A stretch of DNA of 14,483 bases, from assembly GCA_964540765.1 (NCBI GenBank), contig CAZINW010000048.1, positions 1-14,483 of the forward strand, given 5' to 3'. This document shows positions 7,565-13,974 of the stretch, in pieces; position 1 is the first letter of the stretch; each line of letters starts with the position of its first letter. The notes under the pieces were generated by a model. That model saw only the letters and a program-made list of their open reading frames with translations. It ran no database searches and was not told where the DNA came from. The DNA comes from CAZJLN01 sp964540765. Lineage in GTDB: Bacteria; Chloroflexota; Anaerolineae; Anaerolineales; Anaerolineaceae. The position numbers were made by a program, and so were the translations under genes.

Positions 7565-7603
7565 CACTTAAGTGTGACAAGCGTTGACGCTTGCATCATG
7601 CAA
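7565..7603. promoter_or_regulatory. Cluster of three palindromes in the divergent intergenic region, possible operators
   Basis: Three inverted repeats are packed together: CACTTAAGTG (7565-7574, perfect), CAAGCG-TTGA-CGCTTG (7578-7593, perfect arms), and TTGCAT-C-ATGCAA (7591-7603, perfect arms). They sit between the PhnD-like gene (minus) and the adenosine-specific kinase gene (plus). A weak plus-strand promoter TTGACG-16-TATGGA (7584-7611) overlaps the second palindrome. Dimeric regulator binding is an inference. Confidence 0.5.
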
Positions 7604-7660
7604 TTTATGGACAGCCACCATAATCTTTACAAACCTGAGCGACGTAAAAATTGGGATTCA

Positions 7661-7669
7661 TGTTAAAAT
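7661..7669 (+). promoter_or_regulatory. Extended -10 promoter for the adenosine-specific kinase gene
   Basis: TGTTAAAAT gives a TGn motif plus a TAAAAT hexamer 27 bases before the ATG at 7697. No convincing -35 hexamer lies at standard spacing, as is common for extended -10 promoters. Confidence 0.4.
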
Positions 7670-7696
7670 GGAGCAATACCTCTTTGGAGCGATCAA

Positions 7697-8182
7697 ATGG
7701 AACTGAAAATTATTTCAATAAAGAAGCCAGAACCCATCAATTTCATCCTGGGGCAATCCCATTTCATTAAGACTGTTGAAGACATTCATGAAGCGCTGGT
7801 TTGCGCGGTGCCGGGCATTAAGTTTGGTCTTGCTTTCTGCGAGGCATCGGGGAAATGCCTGGTGCGCTGGTCAGGCACTGATGAAGATCTGATCGCGCTC
7901 GCCCAGGAAAATGCCATGGCACTGGGCGCCGGGCACAGTTTCATCCTTTTCCTGGCTGCGGAGTTTTACCCGATCAATGTGCTCAATACCGTCAAACAAG
8001 TGCCTGAAGTCTGCCATATATTCTGTGCAACCGCCAACCCAACCGAAGTGATCCTGGTCGAGACGGAGCAGGGGAGAGGTATCCTGGGTGTTGTTGATGG
8101 CAGCAGACCAAACGGTGTGGAAGGGACGGATGATATTGCCTGTCGGAAAAACTTCCTCAGGATGATCGGCTATAAAAGCTGA
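7697..8182 (+). CDS. Adenosine-specific kinase family protein (PF04008 type)
   Basis: A 161-residue protein that matches the small adenosine-specific kinase family, best known from archaea and scattered bacteria. Members of the family bind adenosine or AMP, and the physiological reaction is poorly established. Recognisable blocks are NFILGQSHFIKTVEDIHEAL near residues 15-34, PGIKFGLAFCEASG...RWSG at about 39-59, LGAGHSFILFL, and the C-terminal VETEQGRGILGVVDG. The full family length is present, with no signal peptide or membrane segment. A GGAG site (7686-7689) stands seven bases before the ATG. The nitroreductase gene follows after 43 bases, so the two are probably co-transcribed. Confidence 0.8.
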   Translation: MELKIISIKKPEPINFILGQSHFIKTVEDIHEALVCAVPGIKFGLAFCEASGKCLVRWSGTDEDLIALAQENAMALGAGHSFILFLAAEFYPINVLNTVKQVPEVCHIFCATANPTEVILVETEQGRGILGVVDGSRPNGVEGTDDIACRKNFLRMIGYKS

Positions 8183-8225
8183 GCAGCCAGGGCAATAGAT
8201 AATTGAGAGATACAAGGAGACAAGA

Positions 8226-8735
8226 ATGAATGCCATAGAAACGATACTCACGCGTAGAAGCATTCGAAAATTCCTTGACAGGAAGGTGTCAGTTGAGGAT
8301 GTACAGACCCTGCTCAGAGCCGGAATGTTTGCACCCAGTGCCAACAACGAACAACCATGGCGATTTGTGGTGATCGACGAGCGGGATTTGCTTGACAAGA
8401 TCCCGGAATTCCATCCATGGTCAAAAATGCTTCTGGAAGCGCCCTTGGCGATCCTGGTATGCGCATTTGTGCCGGTGGGTAAGAAATTCGATATGTGGGT
8501 TCAGGATTGCTCGGCTGCCACGCAAAATATCCTGCTGGCAGCTCATCACCTCGGTCTGGGCGGGGTCTGGCTGGCGGTGCACCCGCGCGAGGAGCGCATC
8601 ACGGGTGCGAGGGCTTTATGCGGTCTGCCTGACGAAATTTACCCGTTCTCGATCATCGCACTTGGGTACCCGGCTGAACACCCGCAGGCAGTTGACCGGT
8701 TTGACCCGGATAAGGTTCACTATAATCATTGGTAA
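8226..8735 (+). CDS. Nitroreductase family FMN-dependent oxidoreductase
   Basis: A 169-residue nitroreductase-fold flavoprotein expected to work as a dimer with FMN and NAD(P)H. The FMN-binding start RRSIRKFLDRKVS (about residues 10-22), APSANNEQPWRFVVI (about 38-52), and the late GLGGVWLAVHPRE...LCGLPDEIYPFSIIALGYPAE block are all standard. The short length and PSANNEQPW motif fit the small nitroreductases of anaerobes. The substrate (quinone, nitro compound or other) cannot be deduced. AAGGAG at 8214-8219 gives a strong ribosome binding site before the ATG. The gene is second in a pair with the adenosine-specific kinase gene and converges on rdgB with only 16 bases between the stop codons. 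No terminator hairpin is evident there. Confidence 0.88.
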   Translation: MNAIETILTRRSIRKFLDRKVSVEDVQTLLRAGMFAPSANNEQPWRFVVIDERDLLDKIPEFHPWSKMLLEAPLAILVCAFVPVGKKFDMWVQDCSAATQNILLAAHHLGLGGVWLAVHPREERITGARALCGLPDEIYPFSIIALGYPAEHPQAVDRFDPDKVHYNHW

Positions 8736-8751
8736 CAGGCATCTGCCCGGA

Positions 8752-9363
8752 TTATCCCGATCCATTGATCAAAAGCGCTTTGAGATGGGGCAACGCTGCT
8801 TTAACTGCATTAGCCCTGTGGCTGACGGCGTTTTTTAGGCTCTCAGGCAGTTCAGCCATGGTGGCATTGAGCGCTGGCATAAAGAAGATGGGATCATAGC
8901 CAAAGCCACCTTCCCCCCGCTCTTTGGGGATGATTTCACCATGGCAGCTGCCATGGTAGTGATGTGAATCGCCCTGCGCATCGATCATCACAATGACGCA
9001 GTGAAAGCAAGCCAACCACGGTCGTGGATGGGGTGCCAGCTGTTCAAGCAAATAGCTGCGCCGATCCGCATCGCTGGCATTGGGTAGACGGGCATAGCGA
9101 TGAGAGTGGATGCCAGGCTCGCCCGAAAGGGCGTATACCTCCAATCCGGAATCATCTGCCAGTGTTGGCACACCACTGGCTGTAAAAAAGGCAGAGGCTT
9201 TCAGCAGGGCATTTTCATAATAGGAGGAACCACTTTCTTCCACTTCCAGATTGAGCTCCAAATCAGCGGGGTAGATCAGTTTGATCGGCAGGTCCCTTAA
9301 TAAATACTCAAATTCAACCTGTTTATCGACATTGTTTGATGCTATTAATAGTACATCGGTCAT
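8752..9363 (-). CDS. rdgB: XTP/dITP pyrophosphatase (RdgB/HAM1)
   Basis: A 203-residue house-cleaning enzyme that hydrolyses dITP, XTP and similar deaminated purine nucleotides to the monophosphate and pyrophosphate, keeping them out of DNA and RNA. The family signatures are all there: the N-terminal SNNVDKQVEFE (residues 9-19, equivalent to T/S-x-N-x-x-K-x-x-E), E50-N51-A52 in YYENALLKA, the catalytic LADDSGLEV (68-76), GEGGFGYDPIFF near 150, and the base-recognition SHRANA near 182. One deviation is PGIHSHRYARL where most members have SARYAG. A GGGAG site precedes the ATG at 9363. The gene is divergent from the yceD-like gene and shares a promoter region with it. Confidence 0.92.
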   Translation of the reverse strand: MTDVLLIASNNVDKQVEFEYLLRDLPIKLIYPADLELNLEVEESGSSYYENALLKASAFFTASGVPTLADDSGLEVYALSGEPGIHSHRYARLPNASDADRRSYLLEQLAPHPRPWLACFHCVIVMIDAQGDSHHYHGSCHGEIIPKERGEGGFGYDPIFFMPALNATMAELPESLKNAVSHRANAVKAALPHLKALLINGSG

Positions 9364-9386
9364 ACGGCTCCCTATTTAAGATTATT

Positions 9387-9415
9387 AAGATAAATATATT
9401 AATAAATTGACTCAA
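9387..9415 (-). promoter_or_regulatory. Promoter for rdgB, overlapping the opposite promoter
   Basis: On the minus strand TTGAGT (9415-9410) and TATCTT (9392-9387) are 17 bases apart. The -35 overlaps the -35 of the plus-strand promoter in the palindrome TTGACTCAA (9407-9415). Confidence 0.45.
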
Positions 9416-9435
9416 ATCAGCAAAACTGTTATAAT
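9407..9435 (+). promoter_or_regulatory. Strong sigma-70 type promoter for the yceD-rpoD unit
   Basis: TTGACT (9407-9412), a 17-base spacer and a perfect TATAAT (9430-9435), with TG at 9427-9428 forming an extended -10. Initiation is expected near 9442, leaving a leader of about 29 bases before the ATG at 9471. Confidence 0.8.
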
Positions 9436-9470
9436 TTTAACGCATTTTTAACTTGAGGAATAAAATTTTC

Positions 9471-9953
9471 ATGGAAAAGAATCGCTACTCACTCCGCACC
9501 AATATCGGGTATTTTCTTAACCAACCCATTGGCTTTAGCCGGGATTTTAATATTGAATATGAAGAAATCTTCATTGAACCTGACTTGAACGTGAAGCAAA
9601 TGGTCAGTGCTGTTCGATTATCGCGCACACATGAGGGGCTCCTGTTGGAATCTCATTTGGAGGGGCAGATCGAAGCCATCTGCGGACGATGTCTGACCCT
9701 TTTTTACACTCGTGTTGAGACGAAAATTGAAGAATTATATGTATTTTCTCAGCGCACCCAGGAGGATACTGATTTGATTGTCCCTGAAGATGGCTACATT
9801 GATCTGGGCGAGATATTTCGGGAATATTTGATCCTGGAGATTCCCATTAATGCCATCTGTAAACCAGACTGTAAGGGTCTGTGCGACCAATGTGGGCAAA
9901 ATTTAAACGAAAAATCATGTGAACATTATTCGGGAGGCTGGGATCTTCAATAA
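9471..9953 (+). CDS. yceD: YceD/DUF177 family protein (23S rRNA accumulation protein type)
   Basis: A 160-residue DUF177 protein. E. coli YceD influences 23S rRNA accumulation; a general link to ribosome synthesis is the accepted view of the family. Evidence is the CGRCLT motif (C71, C74) after a strand-rich N-half, the acidic DGYIDLGEIFREYLILEIPI segment, and a Cys-rich tail C130-C134-C138-C141 with C150 and H152, probably binding zinc. The ATG at 9471 is chosen because GAGGAA (9455-9460) lies ten bases upstream; a TTG at 9453 would place that motif inside the gene. In many bacteria the next gene is rpmF (ribosomal protein L32). Here no L32 is encoded and rpoD follows after 45 bases. Confidence 0.85.
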   Translation: MEKNRYSLRTNIGYFLNQPIGFSRDFNIEYEEIFIEPDLNVKQMVSAVRLSRTHEGLLLESHLEGQIEAICGRCLTLFYTRVETKIEELYVFSQRTQEDTDLIVPEDGYIDLGEIFREYLILEIPINAICKPDCKGLCDQCGQNLNEKSCEHYSGGWDLQ

Positions 9954-9998
9954 CTTGATCTCAATCCTTTCCTCGTAATATGAGCAGGAGTCAATTAA

Positions 9999-11165
9999 AT
10001 GCCAAACAACCATGATCGTATGTTGAAGGAAGTCATGGGGGAAGTGATGGAAAAGGCAGAATCCCAGGGGTTTATTCTGTTCGATGACCTGATGGACATC
10101 TGTGGAGATCGGCTTGATGATGATCTCCTGCAGGCCGTGGTTAATTATATTGAAAACAGGGGCATCGATGTTTTGGGATATGAACCTGTCGAAGAGGAAG
10201 ACAAAGAAATCAACCTTGCAGTGGAGGATGGTTACCAACCACCTCTTGAAATGATTGGCACGGAAGATACAATTGGTCTTTATCTTAAGGAAATGTCCCA
10301 GGTGCCTTTATTGACTTATGAGGAAGAAGTCTCTCTCGCCAGACGCATAGAAGAAGGCAGGATTGCTGAAAGCGCAATGATGTATGCCATTGAAGAGGTT
10401 CCTGATCCAAAATTGGATTTGCTTGAGGCCATCATTATGGATGGTGAGCGGGCATGGGAACATTTGATCAAAGCTAATACACGCCTAGTGGTGAGCGTTG
10501 CCAAGAAATACATGGGGCGCGGGGTCGGCTTTTTGGACCTGATCCAGGAAGGAAACCTGGGTTTGATCCGTGCGGTGGAAAAATACGATTATAAAAGGGG
10601 TTTTCGTTTTTCGACCTATGCCACTTGGTGGATCCGGCAGGCGATCACACGCAGTATTGCCGATCAGGCACGCACCATTCGCATTCCGGTACATATGATC
10701 GACCGCCTGCGTCAGCTCTATAAGATCAGCTTTGAATTGGAGCAGAACTTAAATCGAAAGCCAACCTCTCAGGAAATTGCGGATGCCATGGGAACCGATG
10801 TTCAGAAGGTTGATTGGATGATCCGCATCTCCTGGCTGCCAGTTTCACTTGACAGCCCGGTAGGGGACGATGAGGACTCGGAACTGGGTATGTTTGTGGA
10901 AGATGAATTAACGCCTTCACCGCTCGATTCAACTTACCAGCATATGCTGCGTGAAAAAATCGATGAAGTTTTGACCACTCTGCCCAATCGCGAGGCAAAT
11001 ATATTAAGGCTGCGATTCGGATTGGACAGCGGGCGCTCTTTCACTCTGGAAGAAGTGGGTGAAAAATTTTCGCTCACGCGCGAGCGCATCCGGCAGATTG
11101 AAGGCAAAGCCCTCAGACGGCTGCGCAATCCCAAACGTTCAGCTCAACTGAAGGATTATTTGTGA
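9999..11165 (+). CDS. rpoD: RNA polymerase primary sigma factor (RpoD/SigA)
   Basis: A 388-residue group 1 sigma-70 factor that directs RNA polymerase to -35/-10 promoters. An N-terminal region 1.1-like helical domain (about residues 1-60) is followed by region 1.2 (DTIGLYLKEMSQVPLLTYEEE), then region 2.1-2.4 with RLVVSVAKKYMGRG, DLIQEGNLGLIRAVEKYDY and GFRFSTYATWWIRQAI (about 201-216). Region 3 (RIPVHMIDRLRQ...) comes next, the region 3.2 loop (DSPVGDDEDSELG) after it, and region 4.2 (FTLEEVGEKFSLTRERIRQIEGKALRRLR, from residue 348) last. The large insertion between regions 1.2 and 2.1 seen in proteobacteria is absent; only a short acidic linker is present. AGGAG at 9986-9990 stands eight bases before the ATG. 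The gene is probably expressed from the yceD promoter; a weak internal -10 (TAATAT, 9976-9981) is the only other candidate. Confidence 0.95.
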   Translation: MPNNHDRMLKEVMGEVMEKAESQGFILFDDLMDICGDRLDDDLLQAVVNYIENRGIDVLGYEPVEEEDKEINLAVEDGYQPPLEMIGTEDTIGLYLKEMSQVPLLTYEEEVSLARRIEEGRIAESAMMYAIEEVPDPKLDLLEAIIMDGERAWEHLIKANTRLVVSVAKKYMGRGVGFLDLIQEGNLGLIRAVEKYDYKRGFRFSTYATWWIRQAITRSIADQARTIRIPVHMIDRLRQLYKISFELEQNLNRKPTSQEIADAMGTDVQKVDWMIRISWLPVSLDSPVGDDEDSELGMFVEDELTPSPLDSTYQHMLREKIDEVLTTLPNREANILRLRFGLDSGRSFTLEEVGEKFSLTRERIRQIEGKALRRLRNPKRSAQLKDYL

Positions 11166-11172
11166 AAAGAGA

Positions 11173-11178
11173 TATAAT
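11173..11178 (+). promoter_or_regulatory. TATAAT element just after rpoD
   Basis: A perfect -10 hexamer eight bases past the rpoD stop. No good -35 is seen at 16-18 bases. If used, initiation would fall at or near the ATG at 11186. Confidence 0.4.
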
Positions 11179-11185
11179 ACTTGGG

Positions 11186-11227
11186 ATGGATAATTACTCA
11201 AAAGTGATGTTCATGCTTATCGAATAG
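11186..11227 (+). CDS. Candidate 13-codon leader peptide upstream of metG
   Basis: An ATG-to-TAG mini-ORF reads MDNYSKVMFMLIE, with methionine codons at positions 1, 8 and 10. Its stop codon overlaps the first base pair of the hairpin at 11226-11253, and a terminator follows before metG. There is no clear ribosome binding site, but the ATG sits eight bases past a TATAAT box, fitting a leaderless transcript. This order matches amino-acid attenuators of biosynthetic or tRNA-charging genes. The ORF is short enough to be chance, so its function is an inference. Confidence 0.35.
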   Translation: MDNYSKVMFMLIE

Positions 11228-11253
11228 CGCAACTTCAGCCAGGAAGTTGTGCT
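11226..11253 (+). other. Strong RNA hairpin in the rpoD-metG gap
   Basis: Arms AGCGCAACTTC (11226-11236) and GAAGTTGTGCT (11243-11253) pair over 11 positions with one G-U wobble around the loop AGCCAG. No T-run follows directly, so it is not itself a simple terminator. The loop contains CCAG, complementary to CTGG at 11264-11267 and 11277-11280. Confidence 0.65.
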
Positions 11254-11267
11254 GTGTAAATAGCTGG

Positions 11268-11298
11268 AAAAAACCACTGGTGTAAAAGCCAGTTTTTT
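11268..11298 (+). terminator. Rho-independent terminator between rpoD and metG
   Basis: ACTGG (11276-11280) and CCAGT (11289-11293) close an eight-base loop and are followed by six T residues (11293-11298). The A-run at 11268-11273 can extend the stem past a CC bulge. It ends the rpoD unit, or acts as an attenuator for metG. Confidence 0.6.
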
Positions 11299-11304
11299 GT
11301 TTAA

Positions 11305-11313
11305 TGATAGAAT
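11305..11313 (+). promoter_or_regulatory. Possible extended -10 promoter for metG
   Basis: TGATAGAAT combines a TGn motif with a five-of-six match to TATAAT, about 28 bases before the metG ATG. No -35 is evident. If active, metG would escape the upstream terminator. Confidence 0.4.
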
Positions 11314-11340
11314 TCTGTTGTTTGATCCTTGGAGGTGTCC

Positions 11341-13140
11341 ATGAAAGAAAACATCTTAATTGCAGTTGCCTGGCCATATGCCAGTGCCAAGATCCACGTG
11401 GGGAACCTGACCGGTTCCTACCTGCCGGCGGATATTTCTGCGCGCTATCACCGCCTGCGCGGCAGGAATGTGCTGATGGTGTCCGGGTCAGATTCGCATG
11501 GAACCCCCATTACTGTTAAGGCAGATGCATCCGGGATCAAACCTTTAGCCATCTATCAGGAATATCATCAGCAATTTATTGACCTTTTTCAAAAATTGGG
11601 TCTGACCTATGATATTTTTACCAGCACACATACCCAGAATCATTTTGACATAGCCCAGTTGATCTTTAAGCTTCTCAAGCAGAACGGTTTCATGTATACA
11701 GCCACCGAAAAACAGTGGTATTCCAACACCCAGGGGCGCTTCCTGCCAGACCGCTATGTGGAGGGGACCTGTTACTTTTGTGGCAACTCCGATGCGCGCT
11801 CAGATCAATGTGAACGCTGTGGGCATATGTTGGAAGCAGAACTGCTGCAGAACCCACGCTCTAAGGTGGATGGCTCAACCCCTGAGCTGAAAGAAACCCA
11901 GCACTTCTACCTTGACCTGAGCAAGCTTCAGGGGGAAATTGTCGATTTTCTCAAAACCAAAGAATCCTATTGGCGCCCCAGCGTGATGCGCCAATCTCTC
12001 GGTCAGATCATGACGGATGGTCTGCGCGGGCGTCCCATCACGCGGGATCTGGATTGGGGCATCCCTGTGCCAGAAGAGGACTGGCAGGGGAAATGCCTGT
12101 ATGTGTGGTTTGAAGCTGTGATCGGGTACCTCTCCAGCACGATCGAATGGGCAAATTTAAAGGGGAAACCGGATGCATGGCGGGATTGGTGGATTGATCA
12201 GAATGCCCGTTCCTATTATTTCATCGGCAAGGATAATATTCCTTTCCATGCAGTTATCTGGCCGGCTGAATTGATCGGTCTGCAAAAAGGGTTCGATGCA
12301 GCCATGGGCAGCCAGGATCCGCAAGAAATGCTGCTTCCCTATGACGTGCCTGCCAATGAATTCATGAACCTGGAGGGGCGCAAGATCTCTGGCAGTGCCA
12401 ATTGGGCTGTTTGGGGTTCGGATTTCCTTGAGAGTTTCGACCCAGACCCGCTGCGCTATTACCTGACCACATCCATGCCTGAAAACAGGGATTCGGATTG
12501 GGATTGGGAGGAGTTCTTCCAGCGCAACAACAATGAGTTGGTTGCCACCTGGGGCAACCTGGTCAACAGGGTTCTGTCTTTCGCTTACAAACATTGGGAG
12601 GGGGTCATCCCCGATCCCGGGCAGTTGAGAGACGCTGACTTGGCTTTGCTGGAGACGATCAAGGCTGGTTTTGAGACCGTTGGTGAAAAAATTGAGAAGG
12701 TCCAATTGCGGGCAGCCCTTGCAGATGCCATGGCGCTGGCTTCTGAAGTAAATCGTTATCTTGATGTGCATGCCCCCTGGTTTGAGATCAAAACTGATAA
12801 AAGTGAAGCTGCCAAGTCGGTTTATACCGCCATTCAAGCCATTGACTGGTTGAAACTGATGTTCTCCCCTTTCATTCCTCAGTCATGTGAACGGCTTCAT
12901 CAGATGCTGGCTTATGAATTGCCAATATTCGGATCACAGCCAACGAAAAAGGTGACCGATGCGCTCAGTGATCATTTGATCCTGCAGTATGACCCGACCG
13001 GCTCGCTGACCGCGCAGGGTAATGACCTCTGGCACGCTACAACACTGATTGCTGGAAGTGCTTTTAACCAGCCAGAACCCTTATTCAAAAAGCTGGACCA
13101 CAGCATTGTTGAAGCGGAAAGAGCCAAACTGGGAAAATAG
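11341..13140 (+). CDS. metG: Methionyl-tRNA synthetase
   Basis: A 599-residue class I aminoacyl-tRNA synthetase that charges tRNA-Met for initiation and elongation. The HIGH signature is HVGN at residues 19-22 (PYASAKIHVGNLTGSYLPADI). The connective domain carries a zinc knuckle C144-x2-C147-x9-C157-x2-C160. The KMSKS loop is the variant KISGS at 348-352 (LEGRKISGSANWAVW). Further marks are FIGKDNIPFHAVIWPAEL and DPLRYYL. The C-terminal anticodon-binding helical domain is present, but there is no trailing tRNA-binding OB-fold domain, so the protein ends at the core length. GGAGGT (11331-11336) lies just before the ATG at 11341; a TTG start at 11329 would overlap this site and is rejected. Confidence 0.95.
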   Translation: MKENILIAVAWPYASAKIHVGNLTGSYLPADISARYHRLRGRNVLMVSGSDSHGTPITVKADASGIKPLAIYQEYHQQFIDLFQKLGLTYDIFTSTHTQNHFDIAQLIFKLLKQNGFMYTATEKQWYSNTQGRFLPDRYVEGTCYFCGNSDARSDQCERCGHMLEAELLQNPRSKVDGSTPELKETQHFYLDLSKLQGEIVDFLKTKESYWRPSVMRQSLGQIMTDGLRGRPITRDLDWGIPVPEEDWQGKCLYVWFEAVIGYLSSTIEWANLKGKPDAWRDWWIDQNARSYYFIGKDNIPFHAVIWPAELIGLQKGFDAAMGSQDPQEMLLPYDVPANEFMNLEGRKISGSANWAVWGSDFLESFDPDPLRYYLTTSMPENRDSDWDWEEFFQRNNNELVATWGNLVNRVLSFAYKHWEGVIPDPGQLRDADLALLETIKAGFETVGEKIEKVQLRAALADAMALASEVNRYLDVHAPWFEIKTDKSEAAKSVYTAIQAIDWLKLMFSPFIPQSCERLHQMLAYELPIFGSQPTKKVTDALSDHLILQYDPTGSLTAQGNDLWHATTLIAGSAFNQPEPLFKKLDHSIVEAERAKLGK

Positions 13141-13176
13141 GTTTTTATTAGCGTGATTTATAAGGAAGTAATTAAT

Positions 13177-13222
13177 ACAGAACTTGTTCCAGTACTTTAC
13201 AAGCAAGCTCTGTTTTGTTTTT
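13177..13222 (+). terminator. Probable Rho-independent terminator after metG
   Basis: Outer arms ACAGA (13177-13181) and TCTGT (13209-13213) and inner arms CTTGT (13183-13187) and ACAAG (13199-13203) form a stem with an asymmetric internal loop. T-runs follow at 13213-13216 and 13218-13222. The converging minus-strand gene ends at 13261. Confidence 0.5.
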
Positions 13223-13260
13223 AAGGCAGCCAGAAGCGACCTGGGAAGCCGGGATTGATG

Positions 13261-13962
13261 TCAGTGTGTACTTTTATAGCGTTCCAGCAGCCACGGCAAA
13301 TGGCTGAGCATGGCTTGCATGGTTGCTGCAATTCTTTGATGCCATATCGCCACGTTCCCAAGGGCTTCACCACTGGTTGAACTTACCAGATCAGTAACAC
13401 CTCGCAATTCTAACCAGCTTTTGCGATTCCTGGCGCACACCCAGGCGAAGGCACCTGATTCCCAGTCGACAGCAACCGCTCCAAACCTCGAGAGCACACC
13501 TGATACGTCTTCCGGGCGGAGGTCCCTGTCTGCTGAATATAACTTTGTGCGTTTCACGGGGAAAGGCAGCTCATCTCCCAACCAATCCAGATCTGCCCTG
13601 GTGGTGTAATGATCGATAGCCTTTTGATAGCTGCTCATACCTTCGATGATGTCATAGATGACTGTTTCCTCAGCCAGGATCAAAGTGTTGTGATCAATAA
13701 GTCCCTCAACACCGCCACATGTACCCAGGTTGATCAATAAATCCGGATCCCAACGATCAATGGCATATTGTGTTGCACCCGCTGAGGCAACTTTTCCCCA
13801 ACCGCCATGGAAAAAAATGACAGGATATTTAAACACATCTGAAACGAAATACTCGCCATATGGGGATTGATCCGGGTGGACACCAGGAAAGAGCGGCAGG
13901 ATTTCACGCCATTCCGCCCCGGCTGAAATAAGGACTAAAAAATCCGATTTGGCGATTCTCAT
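13261..13962 (-). CDS. Nucleoside phosphorylase superfamily protein (MTA/SAH nucleosidase-like)
   Basis: A 233-residue PNP/UDP-phosphorylase-fold protein, related to 5'-methylthioadenosine/S-adenosylhomocysteine nucleosidases. It should cleave the N-glycosidic bond of a purine nucleoside or related compound. The signs are the start FLVLISAGAEWREI, the central NLGTCGG turn, VAVDWESGAFAWVCARN (matching the D-M-E-G/S-A substrate-binding motif, with Trp for Met), and LRGVTDLVS near the end. The Trp in the DWES motif and unusual loops argue against a confident MTA/SAH assignment; futalosine-type or other substrates are possible. The gene starts 12 bases after the stop of the nitroreductase gene and has only a weak ribosome binding site (AGGA, about 15 bases away), so it is probably translated from the joint message. 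It sits tail-to-tail with metG. Confidence 0.75.
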   Translation of the reverse strand: MRIAKSDFLVLISAGAEWREILPLFPGVHPDQSPYGEYFVSDVFKYPVIFFHGGWGKVASAGATQYAIDRWDPDLLINLGTCGGVEGLIDHNTLILAEETVIYDIIEGMSSYQKAIDHYTTRADLDWLGDELPFPVKRTKLYSADRDLRPEDVSGVLSRFGAVAVDWESGAFAWVCARNRKSWLELRGVTDLVSSTSGEALGNVAIWHQRIAATMQAMLSHLPWLLERYKSTH

Positions 13963-13974
13963 ATAATTATTAAG

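Noticed and set aside
9453..9470. TTG start for the yceD-like gene
   Set aside because: The ribosome binding site GAGGAA (9455-9460) would lie inside the gene; ATG 9471 is well placed.
9954..9998. rpmF (ribosomal protein L32) after yceD
   Set aside because: Only 45 bases separate yceD and rpoD, and no L32-like frame is present on either strand.
11166..11340. T-box riboswitch upstream of metG
   Set aside because: No T-box core sequence (AGGGUGGNACCGCG-like) or Stem I features are present, and the gap is too short.
12157..12837. Minus-strand frame of 226 codons inside metG
   Set aside because: It is an antisense shadow of the well-supported synthetase gene and resembles no protein family.
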